64,000 bases of DNA from JADZAI01 sp964390465 (GCA_964390465.1 CAYMIJ010000001.1:186001-250000); one strand, 5' to 3'. Counted from the first letter of the stretch, positions 35,365 to 44,081 are shown. Notes: generated by a model not told the origin, from the letters alone. Numbers and translations are program-made.

Positions 35365-35757
35365 ATGCAGGTTAAGGGCACAAGCTTCAACGACCGCCAT
35401 GAAGCTTCATTGAAAGCCAAGCAGGAATTGCTGGCACGCGCCAAGGCGAAGTCGCCGCTCAATGATCCTGAGTTTGCACAGCGACAGGCAGAACGTCTCG
35501 CGGCCGCCCGCGAACGCTCGGTGCGCGAAGCCGAAAAAGCCACCGCCAAGAAGGAAGCCTCCGAACGCGCCAAGATAGAGGCCGAAGCTGAGCGCATCCG
35601 CCTTGAGCAGGAAGCGAAAGAGCGCGCTGAACGCGAGGAAGCCGAACGTCTGCGCCGCGAAATTGCCGCTCAGATTGCAGAAGCCAAGGCCAAGCTGGCA
35701 ACCACCGCCGGCTTCTCGGTCAAAGTCGCTGCCAAAGGCAAAGGCGCAAAGCGCTAG
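35365..35757 (+). CDS. Small charged alpha-helical protein (DUF6481-like)
   Basis: A 130-residue protein, almost wholly Ala, Glu, Arg and Lys from residue 20 to 115, predicted to form one long charged helix or coiled coil. The N-terminal SFNDRHEASLKAKQELLARA resembles DUF6481 proteins of alphaproteobacteria, which have no known function. The basic tail is KVAAKGKGAKR. AAGGA lies 12 bases before the ATG. Its promoter must lie in the 222 bases after dusA, where I see no clear elements. Confidence 0.7.
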   Translation: MQVKGTSFNDRHEASLKAKQELLARAKAKSPLNDPEFAQRQAERLAAARERSVREAEKATAKKEASERAKIEAEAERIRLEQEAKERAEREEAERLRREIAAQIAEAKAKLATTAGFSVKVAAKGKGAKR

Positions 35758-35766
35758 AGCTAGCGC
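35751..35766. repeat. Palindrome carrying both convergent stop codons
   Basis: GCGCTAG and CTAGCGC are perfect inverted copies around AG. The left arm contains the TAG of the charged helical protein gene and the right arm contains the reverse-strand TAG of the hydrolase gene. Confidence 0.75.
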
Positions 35767-36551
35767 CAGCCTGCCGCGCGTCTCTCGTTGAGCCGCTCCA
35801 GAACAATCCGGGCAATCTCATCCGGCTTTTCCGGCAGCATGGCATGCCCTGCGCCATCCAGCTCAATCATGCGGACCTGGTCAGGCGCTGCCTCCAGCAA
35901 TGCGTGGGCATTGGGCGGCGGTGCAATGGCGTCCTGAAGCGCCTGGACAATCAAAAACGGTTTGCCGCCAGCAAGTTTCCAGTACGCATGGTCGGAATTG
36001 CGCACGGCAATGCCCTGCATCATGGCCGTGTCCTTGTACCAGCCATCGCGCCAGACCGCCGGGTCGTTGCCGGGTGCAAAGAACGCGCGGCGGACTGTTT
36101 CAAGATGCGCGTCTGCCGGAAGCGTGTCGTCAAAACAGGCCAGCAGATCGGCATGGGCCGAAGCAGGCGACTTGATCTGCCCGCCACAGGCCAGAAGAAC
36201 GAGGCTGTCAATCTTCGCGCCATGACGGCGCGCAGTATTCCGGCTGAGGCGATTGCCAAAGGCGTGACCGATCAGCACCACCGGAGAGCCGCCTGCCCAG
36301 TCAATCACCGCCATCAGGTCATCGGACATATCGTCAAGCGACACGCCCGGGAGGGCCGACGAAGATTGCCCGATGCCGCGTGGCTGCGGGCGTACGGCAC
36401 GAAAACCTGCCCTTACGACATGCTGAGCGAGATCGTCAAAGTCCTCGGCGGGCCGGCCAAGCGACGCCACCATCATCACCACCGGGCCAGCGCCCTCATG
36501 CAGCACCTCGGTCGTGATCCCGGCGCGCGAAACGAGGGTTTTCTGCGTCAT
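35760..36551 (-). CDS. Alpha/beta hydrolase-fold protein lacking the nucleophile serine
   Basis: A 263-residue alpha/beta hydrolase fold. The nucleophile elbow, usually GHSxG, reads IGHAFGNR, so Ala97 occupies the Ser position. The acid (Asp207 in QDAIAPP) and His236 (GAGHAMLPE) are present. It may be non-catalytic, bind a ligand, or use another nucleophile. The ATG overlaps the stop of the outer-membrane barrel gene as TGATG, so it is expressed with the polysaccharide export barrel. A TTG one codon upstream is also in frame. Confidence 0.85.
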   Translation of the reverse strand: MTQKTLVSRAGITTEVLHEGAGPVVMMVASLGRPAEDFDDLAQHVVRAGFRAVRPQPRGIGQSSSALPGVSLDDMSDDLMAVIDWAGGSPVVLIGHAFGNRLSRNTARRHGAKIDSLVLLACGGQIKSPASAHADLLACFDDTLPADAHLETVRRAFFAPGNDPAVWRDGWYKDTAMMQGIAVRNSDHAYWKLAGGKPFLIVQALQDAIAPPPNAHALLEAAPDQVRMIELDGAGHAMLPEKPDEIARIVLERLNERRAAGWR

Positions 36552-37855
36552 CAATAACCTGCGGTCAGACCCAGCCAGAACGTGTTGCGTGTACCCTTGC
36601 CGGACACTGGCGAGACGCTCTGCTCATTTTTCCAGCTCGCTTTTACCCTAAGCTCTGGAAAAATAACATATTCTGCCCCCAGCTCCGTAAAACGCCGTTC
36701 ATCAACCCGGTTCTGGCTCCCGTAGTCATCACGAGCCCAACCAACACTGCCTGTTACAAGCAATTGACGCAGTGGTTCATATTCTAGGGACAAGCGAACA
36801 TCGTCTCTAATGACCGGGCTCGTTACAAAACCACCATTTGCGATCGCTGTCCGTTCTGCACCGAACTGACGTTCAGCATTGAGGCGGAGCGATACGAGTT
36901 CTGTCGCAAACCAGGTGAGAGACGCACCATATGTAAACCCGCCCTCAGTATTTGCGTTCTGATAACTTTGCGAGGTGTAGCCAGCAAATAGCTCGCCAAC
37001 AAGCAGGCGGGTCAGCTGAAACTCACTCCCGACCACTGCGCGCCAGCCTTGGCTATTAGCGGTCTGATCTGCGTAACGCTGATAATTATAGCCACCTTGC
37101 ACGAACACTGATGTACCGGGCGACAGGTGATAGCCCGTCCGCAGAGATGCATCGACAGTATAGCCATTTCGGAACTGCTGATCGACGGTAAGGCCTCCGG
37201 CAGTGTGCCGATCCTTGAAGGTATTCCAAACCACCTGACCACTACCGGTCATGTACCAGCGGCCGCTATCATATGTGACCTGGATAGATGCTGGCACAGA
37301 GATGTATCGCGAGTGATCAGAATAACTGTCAAAGGCACTGCCGATCATGATGCCTTCAACAGACGTCTGATCCTGCGTCCCGCCCTTTACGCCGATGGAC
37401 CCACGGATTCGAATGTAAGGCGAAAGCTCGCCGCTATAGGCCGCGACTGCTTCCCAGTTCAGCCGATCAAGTTCAGGCGCATCAACATGCCAGAGATAAC
37501 TGGCTTCCGCGGAGATGTTGATCACATCTGATCCGCGTGCATTCGTAACATCGACCCGCCCTCGCAGCTCCACCATGGAGCTAGCTATGGCCTGATTGTC
37601 CGGGCTGAACGCAGCATTGTCAGTATATCCACCCCTAAGCGTGGCCGATGGCGAAATCTTCCACGGTCCAGCCTGTATGCCCGGTGGCGCATTACTGTAA
37701 CCGAAGCGATCCGCCACAGATACAGGCTCACGGGGTGAAGCAGGAGGAGTCTCTGTCGCTGCAGTGCGCAAAGGCGCCTGTGCGAACGCCGCATGAATGA
37801 AAAGGGCACCCCCTGCACATGCGGTCATCAATGAAATGACGGTCGAGCGAGTCAC
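36551..37855 (-). CDS. Outer-membrane beta-barrel protein of polysaccharide export (GelF-like)
   Basis: A 434-residue protein with a signal peptide (TACAGGALFIHAAFAQA) and then alternating amphipathic strands: LRGGYTDNAAF, GSIGVKGGTQDQTS, FVQGGYNYQRYAD, ending NTFWLGLTAGY, a C-terminal outer-membrane strand. I count roughly 16-18 candidate strands. It resembles the BBP2-type barrels encoded beside OPX genes, such as GelF of gellan synthesis. It diverges from the OPX lipoprotein gene with a 124-base shared promoter region, which supports a role as its outer-membrane pore. Confidence 0.82.
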   Translation of the reverse strand: MTRSTVISLMTACAGGALFIHAAFAQAPLRTAATETPPASPREPVSVADRFGYSNAPPGIQAGPWKISPSATLRGGYTDNAAFSPDNQAIASSMVELRGRVDVTNARGSDVINISAEASYLWHVDAPELDRLNWEAVAAYSGELSPYIRIRGSIGVKGGTQDQTSVEGIMIGSAFDSYSDHSRYISVPASIQVTYDSGRWYMTGSGQVVWNTFKDRHTAGGLTVDQQFRNGYTVDASLRTGYHLSPGTSVFVQGGYNYQRYADQTANSQGWRAVVGSEFQLTRLLVGELFAGYTSQSYQNANTEGGFTYGASLTWFATELVSLRLNAERQFGAERTAIANGGFVTSPVIRDDVRLSLEYEPLRQLLVTGSVGWARDDYGSQNRVDERRFTELGAEYVIFPELRVKASWKNEQSVSPVSGKGTRNTFWLGLTAGY

Positions 37856-37891
37856 CCCCGAAAACCCCTGAATCGTTTCAAGAGTGTTCGC

Positions 37892-37916
37892 TTAAGCTTG
37901 GTTAATGACTGTTTAC
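37892..37916. promoter_or_regulatory. TTAA-rich element, possible CtrA-type site
   Basis: In the divergent promoter region TTAA occurs at 37892 and 37902, followed 7 bases later by TTAC. TTAA-N7-TTAA is the CtrA consensus in alphaproteobacteria; the match here has one mismatch and an extra TTAA at a 6-base spacing. A further GTTAATGTTAAC lies about 20 bases downstream. Confidence 0.3.
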
Positions 37917-37979
37917 TGCCGGGTGGGATAACCTGTTAATGTTAACTCGTAAGAAACAGCTCATACATATCTTGCCGCT

Positions 37980-38576
37980 ATGCCGTGTTTCACCAGTCAA
38001 TCACTTGTTTTGGTGTTGTCCATCTGCCTCGCACTGGGTGGCTGCATGGGGGCAGATGTCAATGTGACAGAGGCCAATCCTGCGGAACGCCCTGTTGGAA
38101 CACAAGATGGTGTCCCAGCCCCGCTCGTAGGGCCCGGCGATGAAATCCAGGTTTCTGTATTCGGTGATCAGCAGATTTCTGGCAAATACCGGGTCAATGA
38201 ACAGGGTGAGGTAACCTTGCCCTTGGCCGGGCCTATCAAGGTGGCTGGTCAGCCACCCAGCGGCGTCGCCGAACTCATCGCCGCAGCTCTCCGCGAACAA
38301 CGTCTGTTTCGGGACCCCCGCGTGACCGTCGACATGGCGACCATGCGGCCGTTCTACATTCTGGGTGAGGTTAACCGCCCCGGCGAATATGCTTATCAGC
38401 CCGGAATGTCTTTGTTCGCAGCGGTCGCAACGGCAGGCGGCTTCACATATCGCGCTGACGCAGACACTGTCTTCATACGGCGTGCTAATGAGTCCTTAGA
38501 ACGGCGCTATGACATCGACGCCGACATAGCGATAGCGCCCGGCGATATCGTGCGGATCGCCGAGCGCTATTTTTAG
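37980..38576 (+). CDS. Polysaccharide export (OPX/Wza-like) lipoprotein, short form
   Basis: A 198-residue lipoprotein precursor. The lipobox is LGGC with Cys22. A Poly_export domain (about residues 48-125: LVGPGDEIQVSVFG, GEVTLPLAGPIKVAG) is followed by one SLBB-type domain (YILGEVNRPGEYAYQPGMSL). The protein ends right after GDIVRIAERYF, so it lacks the second SLBB-like domain and C-terminal helix by which Wza crosses the outer membrane. Such short OPX proteins need a separate barrel, and one is encoded divergently. It is probably homologous in role to GumB or HfsD. Confidence 0.92.
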   Translation: MPCFTSQSLVLVLSICLALGGCMGADVNVTEANPAERPVGTQDGVPAPLVGPGDEIQVSVFGDQQISGKYRVNEQGEVTLPLAGPIKVAGQPPSGVAELIAAALREQRLFRDPRVTVDMATMRPFYILGEVNRPGEYAYQPGMSLFAAVATAGGFTYRADADTVFIRRANESLERRYDIDADIAIAPGDIVRIAERYF

Positions 38577-38597
38577 CCAAAGAGATTTGATTGCAGA

Positions 38598-39368
38598 TTA
38601 GTAAGCACCCTTACCAATTAGAACCGCCGGGATCGTGAGGATCATGATCTTGAGGTCGGCCCAGATTGAGAAGTTGCGGATATATTCCAGATCACAGGCA
38701 ACGCGCTTACGAGCGTGCTCTGCATCCGTCACTTCACCACGGAAGCCGCGGATCTGGGCGAGGCCGGTCATACCCGGGCGCACGGCGTGACGGGCGAAGT
38801 ACTCAGGGACCAGATCTTCGTAACGGACGCCGGCGGCGTGCATGCCCATCGCATGGGCGCGGGGGCCAACCAGTGACATGTCGCCCTTCAGCACGTTGAA
38901 CAGCTGCGGCAGTTCGTCCAAGCTAGTGCGGCGGATGAAACGGCCAACGGCGGTCACGCGGGGGTCGTTCTTGGTCGTGTGGGCAACACCCGAAACGTCA
39001 CCTTTGTCGGTAAACATCGAGCGGAACTTATAGACGCTGATCGGCATGTTGCCGCGGCCCCAACGGCGCTGCACAAAAACCACTGAGCCTTTGCTGGTCA
39101 GTGCAACTGCGGCAACAACAGCTAGCAGGACAGGTGAGAGCAGGATGATCAGCGTCAGCGCTACCGAAAAATCGAACACGCGCTTGGCAGCGAAGTCGAA
39201 GGAACGGTCCTTTTCGACTGGCGCCTGGTAGGAAGCGACGAGAGAGGTATCATTGCTGGCCGTAAACAAAGACGACATGGCGACTTCACCGATGCTGAAG
39301 GAAACAGTCTTCAGGCTCGAAACCGCAAACTGCGCGTCAGTCTTGATCTGGTTGGCGGCGCTGTTCAT
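38598..39368 (-). CDS. Phosphoglycosyl transferase (bacterial sugar transferase, WbaP/HfsE core)
   Basis: About 256 residues. One hydrophobic segment (VALTLIILLSPVLLAVVAAV) precedes the catalytic core with VYKFRSM, RRTSLDELPQLFNVLKGDMS, SLVGPRAH and RPGMTGLAQIRG. It moves a sugar-1-phosphate from a UDP-sugar to undecaprenyl phosphate, starting polysaccharide assembly at the inner membrane. The multi-helix N-terminal domain of WbaP is missing, so it is a small monotopic type with about 80 extra N-terminal residues of low similarity. Starts at 39278 and a TTG at 39476 are also in frame. Confidence 0.93.
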   Translation of the reverse strand: MNSAANQIKTDAQFAVSSLKTVSFSIGEVAMSSLFTASNDTSLVASYQAPVEKDRSFDFAAKRVFDFSVALTLIILLSPVLLAVVAAVALTSKGSVVFVQRRWGRGNMPISVYKFRSMFTDKGDVSGVAHTTKNDPRVTAVGRFIRRTSLDELPQLFNVLKGDMSLVGPRAHAMGMHAAGVRYEDLVPEYFARHAVRPGMTGLAQIRGFRGEVTDAEHARKRVACDLEYIRNFSIWADLKIMILTIPAVLIGKGAY

Positions 39369-39590
39369 GACGCTTTTTCTTTCCAATTCGCGGCGTCCGG
39401 TTTCGAGACGCTGATGCCAATCAGATTTCAATTGCTGTGCCAGCTCTTCCAACGCGGGTGCAATTAGGGTTACCAAAATCTTTGTCTCGACGGTTGTTTA
39501 CCCTCAGGTGCCGCAAAAACCGGGTTTAACGTTGGCGATTCCGTAATCTGGCCGTGCGACGGTGCGGGCCTTTACAGTAAGCGGATGTAA

Positions 39591-41246
39591 ATGACTATTA
39601 ACTTTTTGTGCGATGCATCATTAAAAAGCGATGCAATCTTCATCGCGGGTTCAGGTCCTTGCGGAATGAAGGTCGCCTTGGATCTAGCGGACGCAGGGGA
39701 ACGTGTCCTGCTTCTGGACGCGGGCGCCGCCGATGGAACATCCGGCGCTCCGCCCGCGCGCGCAGATATAGTAAATACTGCGTCTCATGCTGCAATGGAT
39801 CTTGCCGTTGCGACAGGATTGGGCGGCACATCGAAACTTTGGGGTGGTCGCGCTGTCCCATTTGATGCCATCGACTTCATGCGTCGTGGCTGGATTGCCG
39901 GAACAGAATGGCCGCTGACTGCTGATGAAATTAGGCCTTGGTATGAAACAGCCTGCCGCTTCTTTGATTGTGGCCCGCCTGCTTTCAACCTGCCCTTTGA
40001 CGCCGCTCCCGATGACTCCATAATGGACGGCTTAAGACTTGGCGATCTTGAACGCTGGTGTGCTCGTAATGACATGGGCAAGGTGCACGGCGAAAGGTTG
40101 AGGTCCCACCCCAACATTTCCTTTCTGGCCAACGCAACGGTCACAAAAATTAAAGCCGACGCTGAAGCAGGCCGTGTCACTGAACTCCATATTTTTCATA
40201 ACGGCCAGCCATGCACCGTAAAACCCAGAGCTGTTGTGATTGCGGCGGGCGGTATCGAAACAACGCGCATTATGTTGAACAGCCAACGCGATGCACCGTT
40301 CCTGTTTGGCGGTGCGAATGGTCCGCTTGGGCGCTTCTATATGGGCCACGCATTCGGCTCAATCGCCGACATCCAGTTCCTGCGCGAAGGCTATGATAAT
40401 CAATATGAGTTTATGAAGGATACTACAGGACGCTATGTGCGTCGCCGCTTCACGCTGGATGCTCAAACCCAAGCACGCTTGAAGCTGTTAAACATGTCGG
40501 CTTGGCCCGACCTGCCGGAAATCTACGACCCAGGGCACGGTAACGCGATCCTGTCGCTAGCCTACCTTGCGCTGGCAACTCCAGTGCTAGGTCGCAAGCT
40601 GATGTCAGAGGCCATACGTCTGCGGAAAATGGGGCCAGGCCCTGTACAGGTTGCACCTCACCTTTGGAACATCATCAAGGGCGCGCCTTCGGCCGCAGTG
40701 TTTGCTGCCTCGTTCCTCAAGGCCCGCTATCTATCGTCTGCTCGCATTCCGGGTTTTTTCATTCGCAATCGGGCGATGCGCTATGCGCTGCATTTTCATT
40801 CCGAACATGCGCCGGACGCCGAAAGCCGCATTACGCTATCGCGCAATCTGGATAATAAGGGCGTACCGTTAGCCCGCATTGATCTACGCTTCGGAGAGAG
40901 AGACGCCGACTCAGTTCTCCGAACTCATGACGCCATGAGTGAACGCATGGAGCGTTCTGGATTCGCGCGTATCGAACACCGCTTCAAACCAGAAGACCGC
41001 GCCGCCGCAATTCTGGCGCAGGCATCAGATGGTTTTCATCAAATTGGTACCGCTCGCATGTCCGATGACCCGCGCGTCGGCGTGGTGGATGCCAATGCGA
41101 AAGTGCACGGACTATCAAACATGTTCCTTGCGGGGTCATCTATCTTCCCGTCATCGGGCCAAGCCAATCCAACACTTCTGGCGGTGGCACTTGCCGCACG
41201 GCTGGCTAATCACCTGACGCGGAGCCTACCCACTCTAGCGATCTGA
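39591..41246 (+). CDS. GMC-family FAD oxidoreductase
   Basis: A 551-residue glucose-methanol-choline type flavoprotein. The N-terminal FAD loop is IAGSGPCGMKVALDLADAG and VLLLDAG; the middle has GLGGTSKLWGGRAVPF; the C-terminal GMC domain has GFHQIGTARMSDDP, with the catalytic His, and AGSSIFPSSGQANPTLLAV. It has no signal peptide and is probably cytoplasmic or membrane-peripheral. The placement between a sugar transferase and an aldo/keto reductase suggests oxidation of a sugar or lipid-linked sugar. Its 3' end overlaps the convergent aldo/keto reductase by 12 bases. Confidence 0.92.
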   Translation: MTINFLCDASLKSDAIFIAGSGPCGMKVALDLADAGERVLLLDAGAADGTSGAPPARADIVNTASHAAMDLAVATGLGGTSKLWGGRAVPFDAIDFMRRGWIAGTEWPLTADEIRPWYETACRFFDCGPPAFNLPFDAAPDDSIMDGLRLGDLERWCARNDMGKVHGERLRSHPNISFLANATVTKIKADAEAGRVTELHIFHNGQPCTVKPRAVVIAAGGIETTRIMLNSQRDAPFLFGGANGPLGRFYMGHAFGSIADIQFLREGYDNQYEFMKDTTGRYVRRRFTLDAQTQARLKLLNMSAWPDLPEIYDPGHGNAILSLAYLALATPVLGRKLMSEAIRLRKMGPGPVQVAPHLWNIIKGAPSAAVFAASFLKARYLSSARIPGFFIRNRAMRYALHFHSEHAPDAESRITLSRNLDNKGVPLARIDLRFGERDADSVLRTHDAMSERMERSGFARIEHRFKPEDRAAAILAQASDGFHQIGTARMSDDPRVGVVDANAKVHGLSNMFLAGSSIFPSSGQANPTLLAVALAARLANHLTRSLPTLAI

Positions 41247-42158
41247 ATCCAAAAGACCTTCCACCCGGGCTACGAGGCCGGGATCGGGAATACGCGCAGC
41301 CGCTGCAATATTAGCGCTCAGATGCGACGGATTAAAACTTGATGCGAGTACGACGCCCAATGGATTGGCGGCGAAGGCATAGTCGAGCAACAGACTACTG
41401 ACGTCTCCATAGCCTAGCTGACTGAGCATTTCAGGATTGCGCCGAACAAGTGCGTTCAACCGGTCAAGTGCCCCGGCGACACCAAAAACCGAATGGGTGA
41501 TAGTGAAAGCGCCCGTGCTGCGCAGGGTAGAAGCGACCCGTACAAAGGGTGAATTGGCGCACTGTGCCAAGCTCAACGGAAAACCGGATGCGAATGCCTT
41601 CTCAATGACATCGATATGCCCAGCTATGCCAACCGCCTTCACAAGACCCTGCTGTCTGGCATCCAGAAGCGCCTGGATCACATCATCGTTGCTCACATCT
41701 TCTGACGATGGATCGTGCAGCGCTAGAGCATAGACTGAGTCACGCTTGAGCCGCTCGAGACTGCGCCCTAGGCTCACTTTAACAGTCTCTCCCGTCAATC
41801 TCACACGCTCGGCTGGATCTGGGCGCAGTTTTTTTATGAACGGTCGCAGGCCAGGAACGGCTGACACAAGCGGTCTTGCGATCTGTCCGGCCAGACGCTT
41901 TAACAAATGCGGCTGTCCGGCTGTCAGGCCGACCTTCGTAATGATTGCAACATCGCTGGACTCCAGCGCCGCACCGAGTAATGACTCGGCCAGCCCGTCA
42001 CCATACGAGGGCGCGACGTCGAACCATGTCACGCCAGCCGCAAGCGCACGGTCTATTGCTGAACGCCCAGCACGCTCTCCAACCCGCGAACCAAGGGATG
42101 CACAGCCAAACCCAAGGCACGAGACAGGGCCGCCATCAGGACCTATGACCCTACGCAC
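41235..42158 (-). CDS. Aldo/keto reductase
   Basis: A 307-residue (beta/alpha)8 NADPH reductase. The tetrad is visible: Asp and Tyr in WFDVAPSYGDGLAE, Lys in IITKVG, His in LALHDPS. The usual SxFN-type cofactor motif near the end is LASSFNPSHLSANI. A GTG start lies 4 bases after the glycosyltransferase stop. In this locus a sugar carbonyl is a plausible substrate, and paired with the GMC enzyme it could complete an oxidation/reduction that inverts a sugar carbon; this is speculation. Confidence 0.9.
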   Translation of the reverse strand: MRRVIGPDGGPVSCLGFGCASLGSRVGERAGRSAIDRALAAGVTWFDVAPSYGDGLAESLLGAALESSDVAIITKVGLTAGQPHLLKRLAGQIARPLVSAVPGLRPFIKKLRPDPAERVRLTGETVKVSLGRSLERLKRDSVYALALHDPSSEDVSNDDVIQALLDARQQGLVKAVGIAGHIDVIEKAFASGFPLSLAQCANSPFVRVASTLRSTGAFTITHSVFGVAGALDRLNALVRRNPEMLSQLGYGDVSSLLLDYAFAANPLGVVLASSFNPSHLSANIAAAARIPDPGLVARVEGLLDSDR

Positions 42159-42161
42159 TGC

Positions 42162-43421
42162 TTATTCAGCAGGCAGAATGGCAGCGGTTCGAACGGTTGG
42201 TGCCTTGCCTGGCCGAGCGATCTCGCGGAAAGCCTTAAACAAGCGTACGAGCTGATTGTCGACTGACCAAGGCACAATCTTGGCGTGGACCTCATTCGGA
42301 TTGGTCTTGCCTGAGCGGATATCATCCCATTGCAGAAGAATAGCGCCGGTCACGGCCTCGACTGATTCCTCTACCGTCGCGCCACGTTCGACCATCTGTC
42401 CATTCACACCATTGGTGATCACCTGGTCAAACTGTGGCAGGCGCAGCCCGCCGAATGGGCGCCCGCTCGCCAACAATTCAAGCAGGAAGCAAGGCATGCC
42501 TTCCCAGTGCGAAACCAGAATGCCCATATGTATCTTGCGCATAGCCGCAGCAACACCATTGGGTAGCAGTGCGCCATGGCGTACTGTGAAAGCCTCGATA
42601 GGCGCGAACTCTTGGAAGCGGTGTGGATCTGCCGACCCACAGAAATGAAATTCGAATGCGCCGTTCAGTTTTTCGTGCAGCCGCTTAGCCACGCGGAACA
42701 TCAGTGGCGGATCCTTGAACTCGTCAAGACGCCCCGCGTAGACTAGCCTCAGTTTACCGTCGCTGAGGTCAAACGGCGTTGCATGAAACAGGTCAGTGTC
42801 TACTGAAACCGTCAGCACCTCGGCCTTGTTGGCGTATTTAGGATAGCGGCTAGCCAAACGCTCCTTGATGCGTGGCGTTACACAAAAGATTCGACTGGCG
42901 AAACCAAACGCGATGCGCTCTGCGGCCGCGTTGATACGCCAGTGCCGGCTGAGTACTGAGTCCATCTTGTCTGTTTTGGGGTCGCCTTCATTGTGCCCCA
43001 TAACGACCTGTGGGCAACCAATCATGCGTGCAAAGGGTGCAAACTCGAAGCGCTCAACTTCGGCGCAAGCCGCTTCGCCGCGGATCATCCGCCGTATCGA
43101 AAAAATGTGCCATGCTAACGCCTTGGCAAAGCGGAAGGTCACAGAGTTTGAAACCGTTTTCGCGGCCGTCGTCTGCACCGTTGCCGGAATGTGAAGGACC
43201 GGCACGAAGTCAATCTCACGTCCGTCGACATTTATGGTGTGCATCTTTCCAATTTCGAGATCACCGAAATCGTCAAGGCCTACCATAAGAATGCGCATGT
43301 CCGCCGGATGACGGCGAATGACCTGCCGTACATGGGTCTCCATGCCGCCAACTTTCGAACCACGTGGATCGAAACAATGGAACAGAACAACGCGTTGGGT
43401 CATGGATATCTCAGCGGTCAT
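42162..43421 (-). CDS. Glycosyltransferase, GT4-like
   Basis: A 419-residue GT-B enzyme. The N-terminal domain begins VVLFHCFDPRGSKVGGMETH, with the glycine-rich acceptor-side loop. The C-terminal domain has LRLVYAGRLDEFKDPPLM, the retaining E-x7-E type region near VSHWEGMPCFLLELLASGRP, and a nucleotide-sugar pocket. It adds one sugar to the growing lipid-linked unit; donor and linkage are unknown. It lies 3 bases downstream of the methyltransferase gene, which is in the same operon. A second ATG six codons later is possible. Confidence 0.9.
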   Translation of the reverse strand: MTAEISMTQRVVLFHCFDPRGSKVGGMETHVRQVIRRHPADMRILMVGLDDFGDLEIGKMHTINVDGREIDFVPVLHIPATVQTTAAKTVSNSVTFRFAKALAWHIFSIRRMIRGEAACAEVERFEFAPFARMIGCPQVVMGHNEGDPKTDKMDSVLSRHWRINAAAERIAFGFASRIFCVTPRIKERLASRYPKYANKAEVLTVSVDTDLFHATPFDLSDGKLRLVYAGRLDEFKDPPLMFRVAKRLHEKLNGAFEFHFCGSADPHRFQEFAPIEAFTVRHGALLPNGVAAAMRKIHMGILVSHWEGMPCFLLELLASGRPFGGLRLPQFDQVITNGVNGQMVERGATVEESVEAVTGAILLQWDDIRSGKTNPNEVHAKIVPWSVDNQLVRLFKAFREIARPGKAPTVRTAAILPAE

Positions 43422-43424
43422 GGG

Positions 43425-44081
43425 TCAACGAATAGCAATCAGTGACTTGGTGAATCCGTACACGCGCTCGCGTTCAAGCTTTGCATCAGGAAAAAGATGC
43501 ATGAAGCGGCGCGCATCCAGCAGATTGGAATCTTCAATGAAACGCTGGGCATCATCGATGGTCGGTGCCTTTGGGAATGCTCCGAAGCCACGCTTAAGTG
43601 TTCGGCCAACACGCATAGGCTCAGGGAGCCAGTGGAAAAACAACGACCGAAAATGCGGCTCTACAGGAAACCAGAAGTTTGGCGTCTGAACAAAATAGCG
43701 CGGCGCTAGACGGCGAACCTCTCGCGCCATAGCCGACATTTCCTTCCAACGTCCGACATGTTCCAGAACCGAATTAGAATGAACAATATCAAAACTCATG
43801 TCGGCAAATGCACTCATGTCGCAACAATTGCCCTGAATGCATTGGAAACGTGGATCGGTCAGTCGTTCTGCCTCCAGATTCACGACAGTAAATTTGAGAT
43901 TTCGACCGCTCCAAACTGGCTCCAGATCAAGCCAATAGTCGCGGTTCCCGCCAAGATCCATGACCCGGCACTCACCCTGCACAGCTAAAATCTCGTCAAC
44001 AAGCTTGACAAAGCGCTCTAAACGCTTGGCTCGGAACGATGTCTGTGTTCCGAAATGTGCTTCACCGACCTTAGCAGTCAC
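43425..44081 (-). CDS. Class I SAM-dependent methyltransferase
   Basis: A 218-residue Rossmann-fold methyltransferase. Motif I is VMDLGGNRDYWLDL, and the motif around SFDIVHSNSVLEHVG is the SAM acid/motif IV region. The C-terminal part has several aromatic residues (FFHWLPEPMRVG). It probably methylates a sugar of the polysaccharide; the acceptor cannot be deduced. GTG is the apparent start. This part of the locus has lower GC than the window's ends, consistent with transfer of the serotype-like centre. Confidence 0.85.
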   Translation of the reverse strand: MTAKVGEAHFGTQTSFRAKRLERFVKLVDEILAVQGECRVMDLGGNRDYWLDLEPVWSGRNLKFTVVNLEAERLTDPRFQCIQGNCCDMSAFADMSFDIVHSNSVLEHVGRWKEMSAMAREVRRLAPRYFVQTPNFWFPVEPHFRSLFFHWLPEPMRVGRTLKRGFGAFPKAPTIDDAQRFIEDSNLLDARRFMHLFPDAKLERERVYGFTKSLIAIR

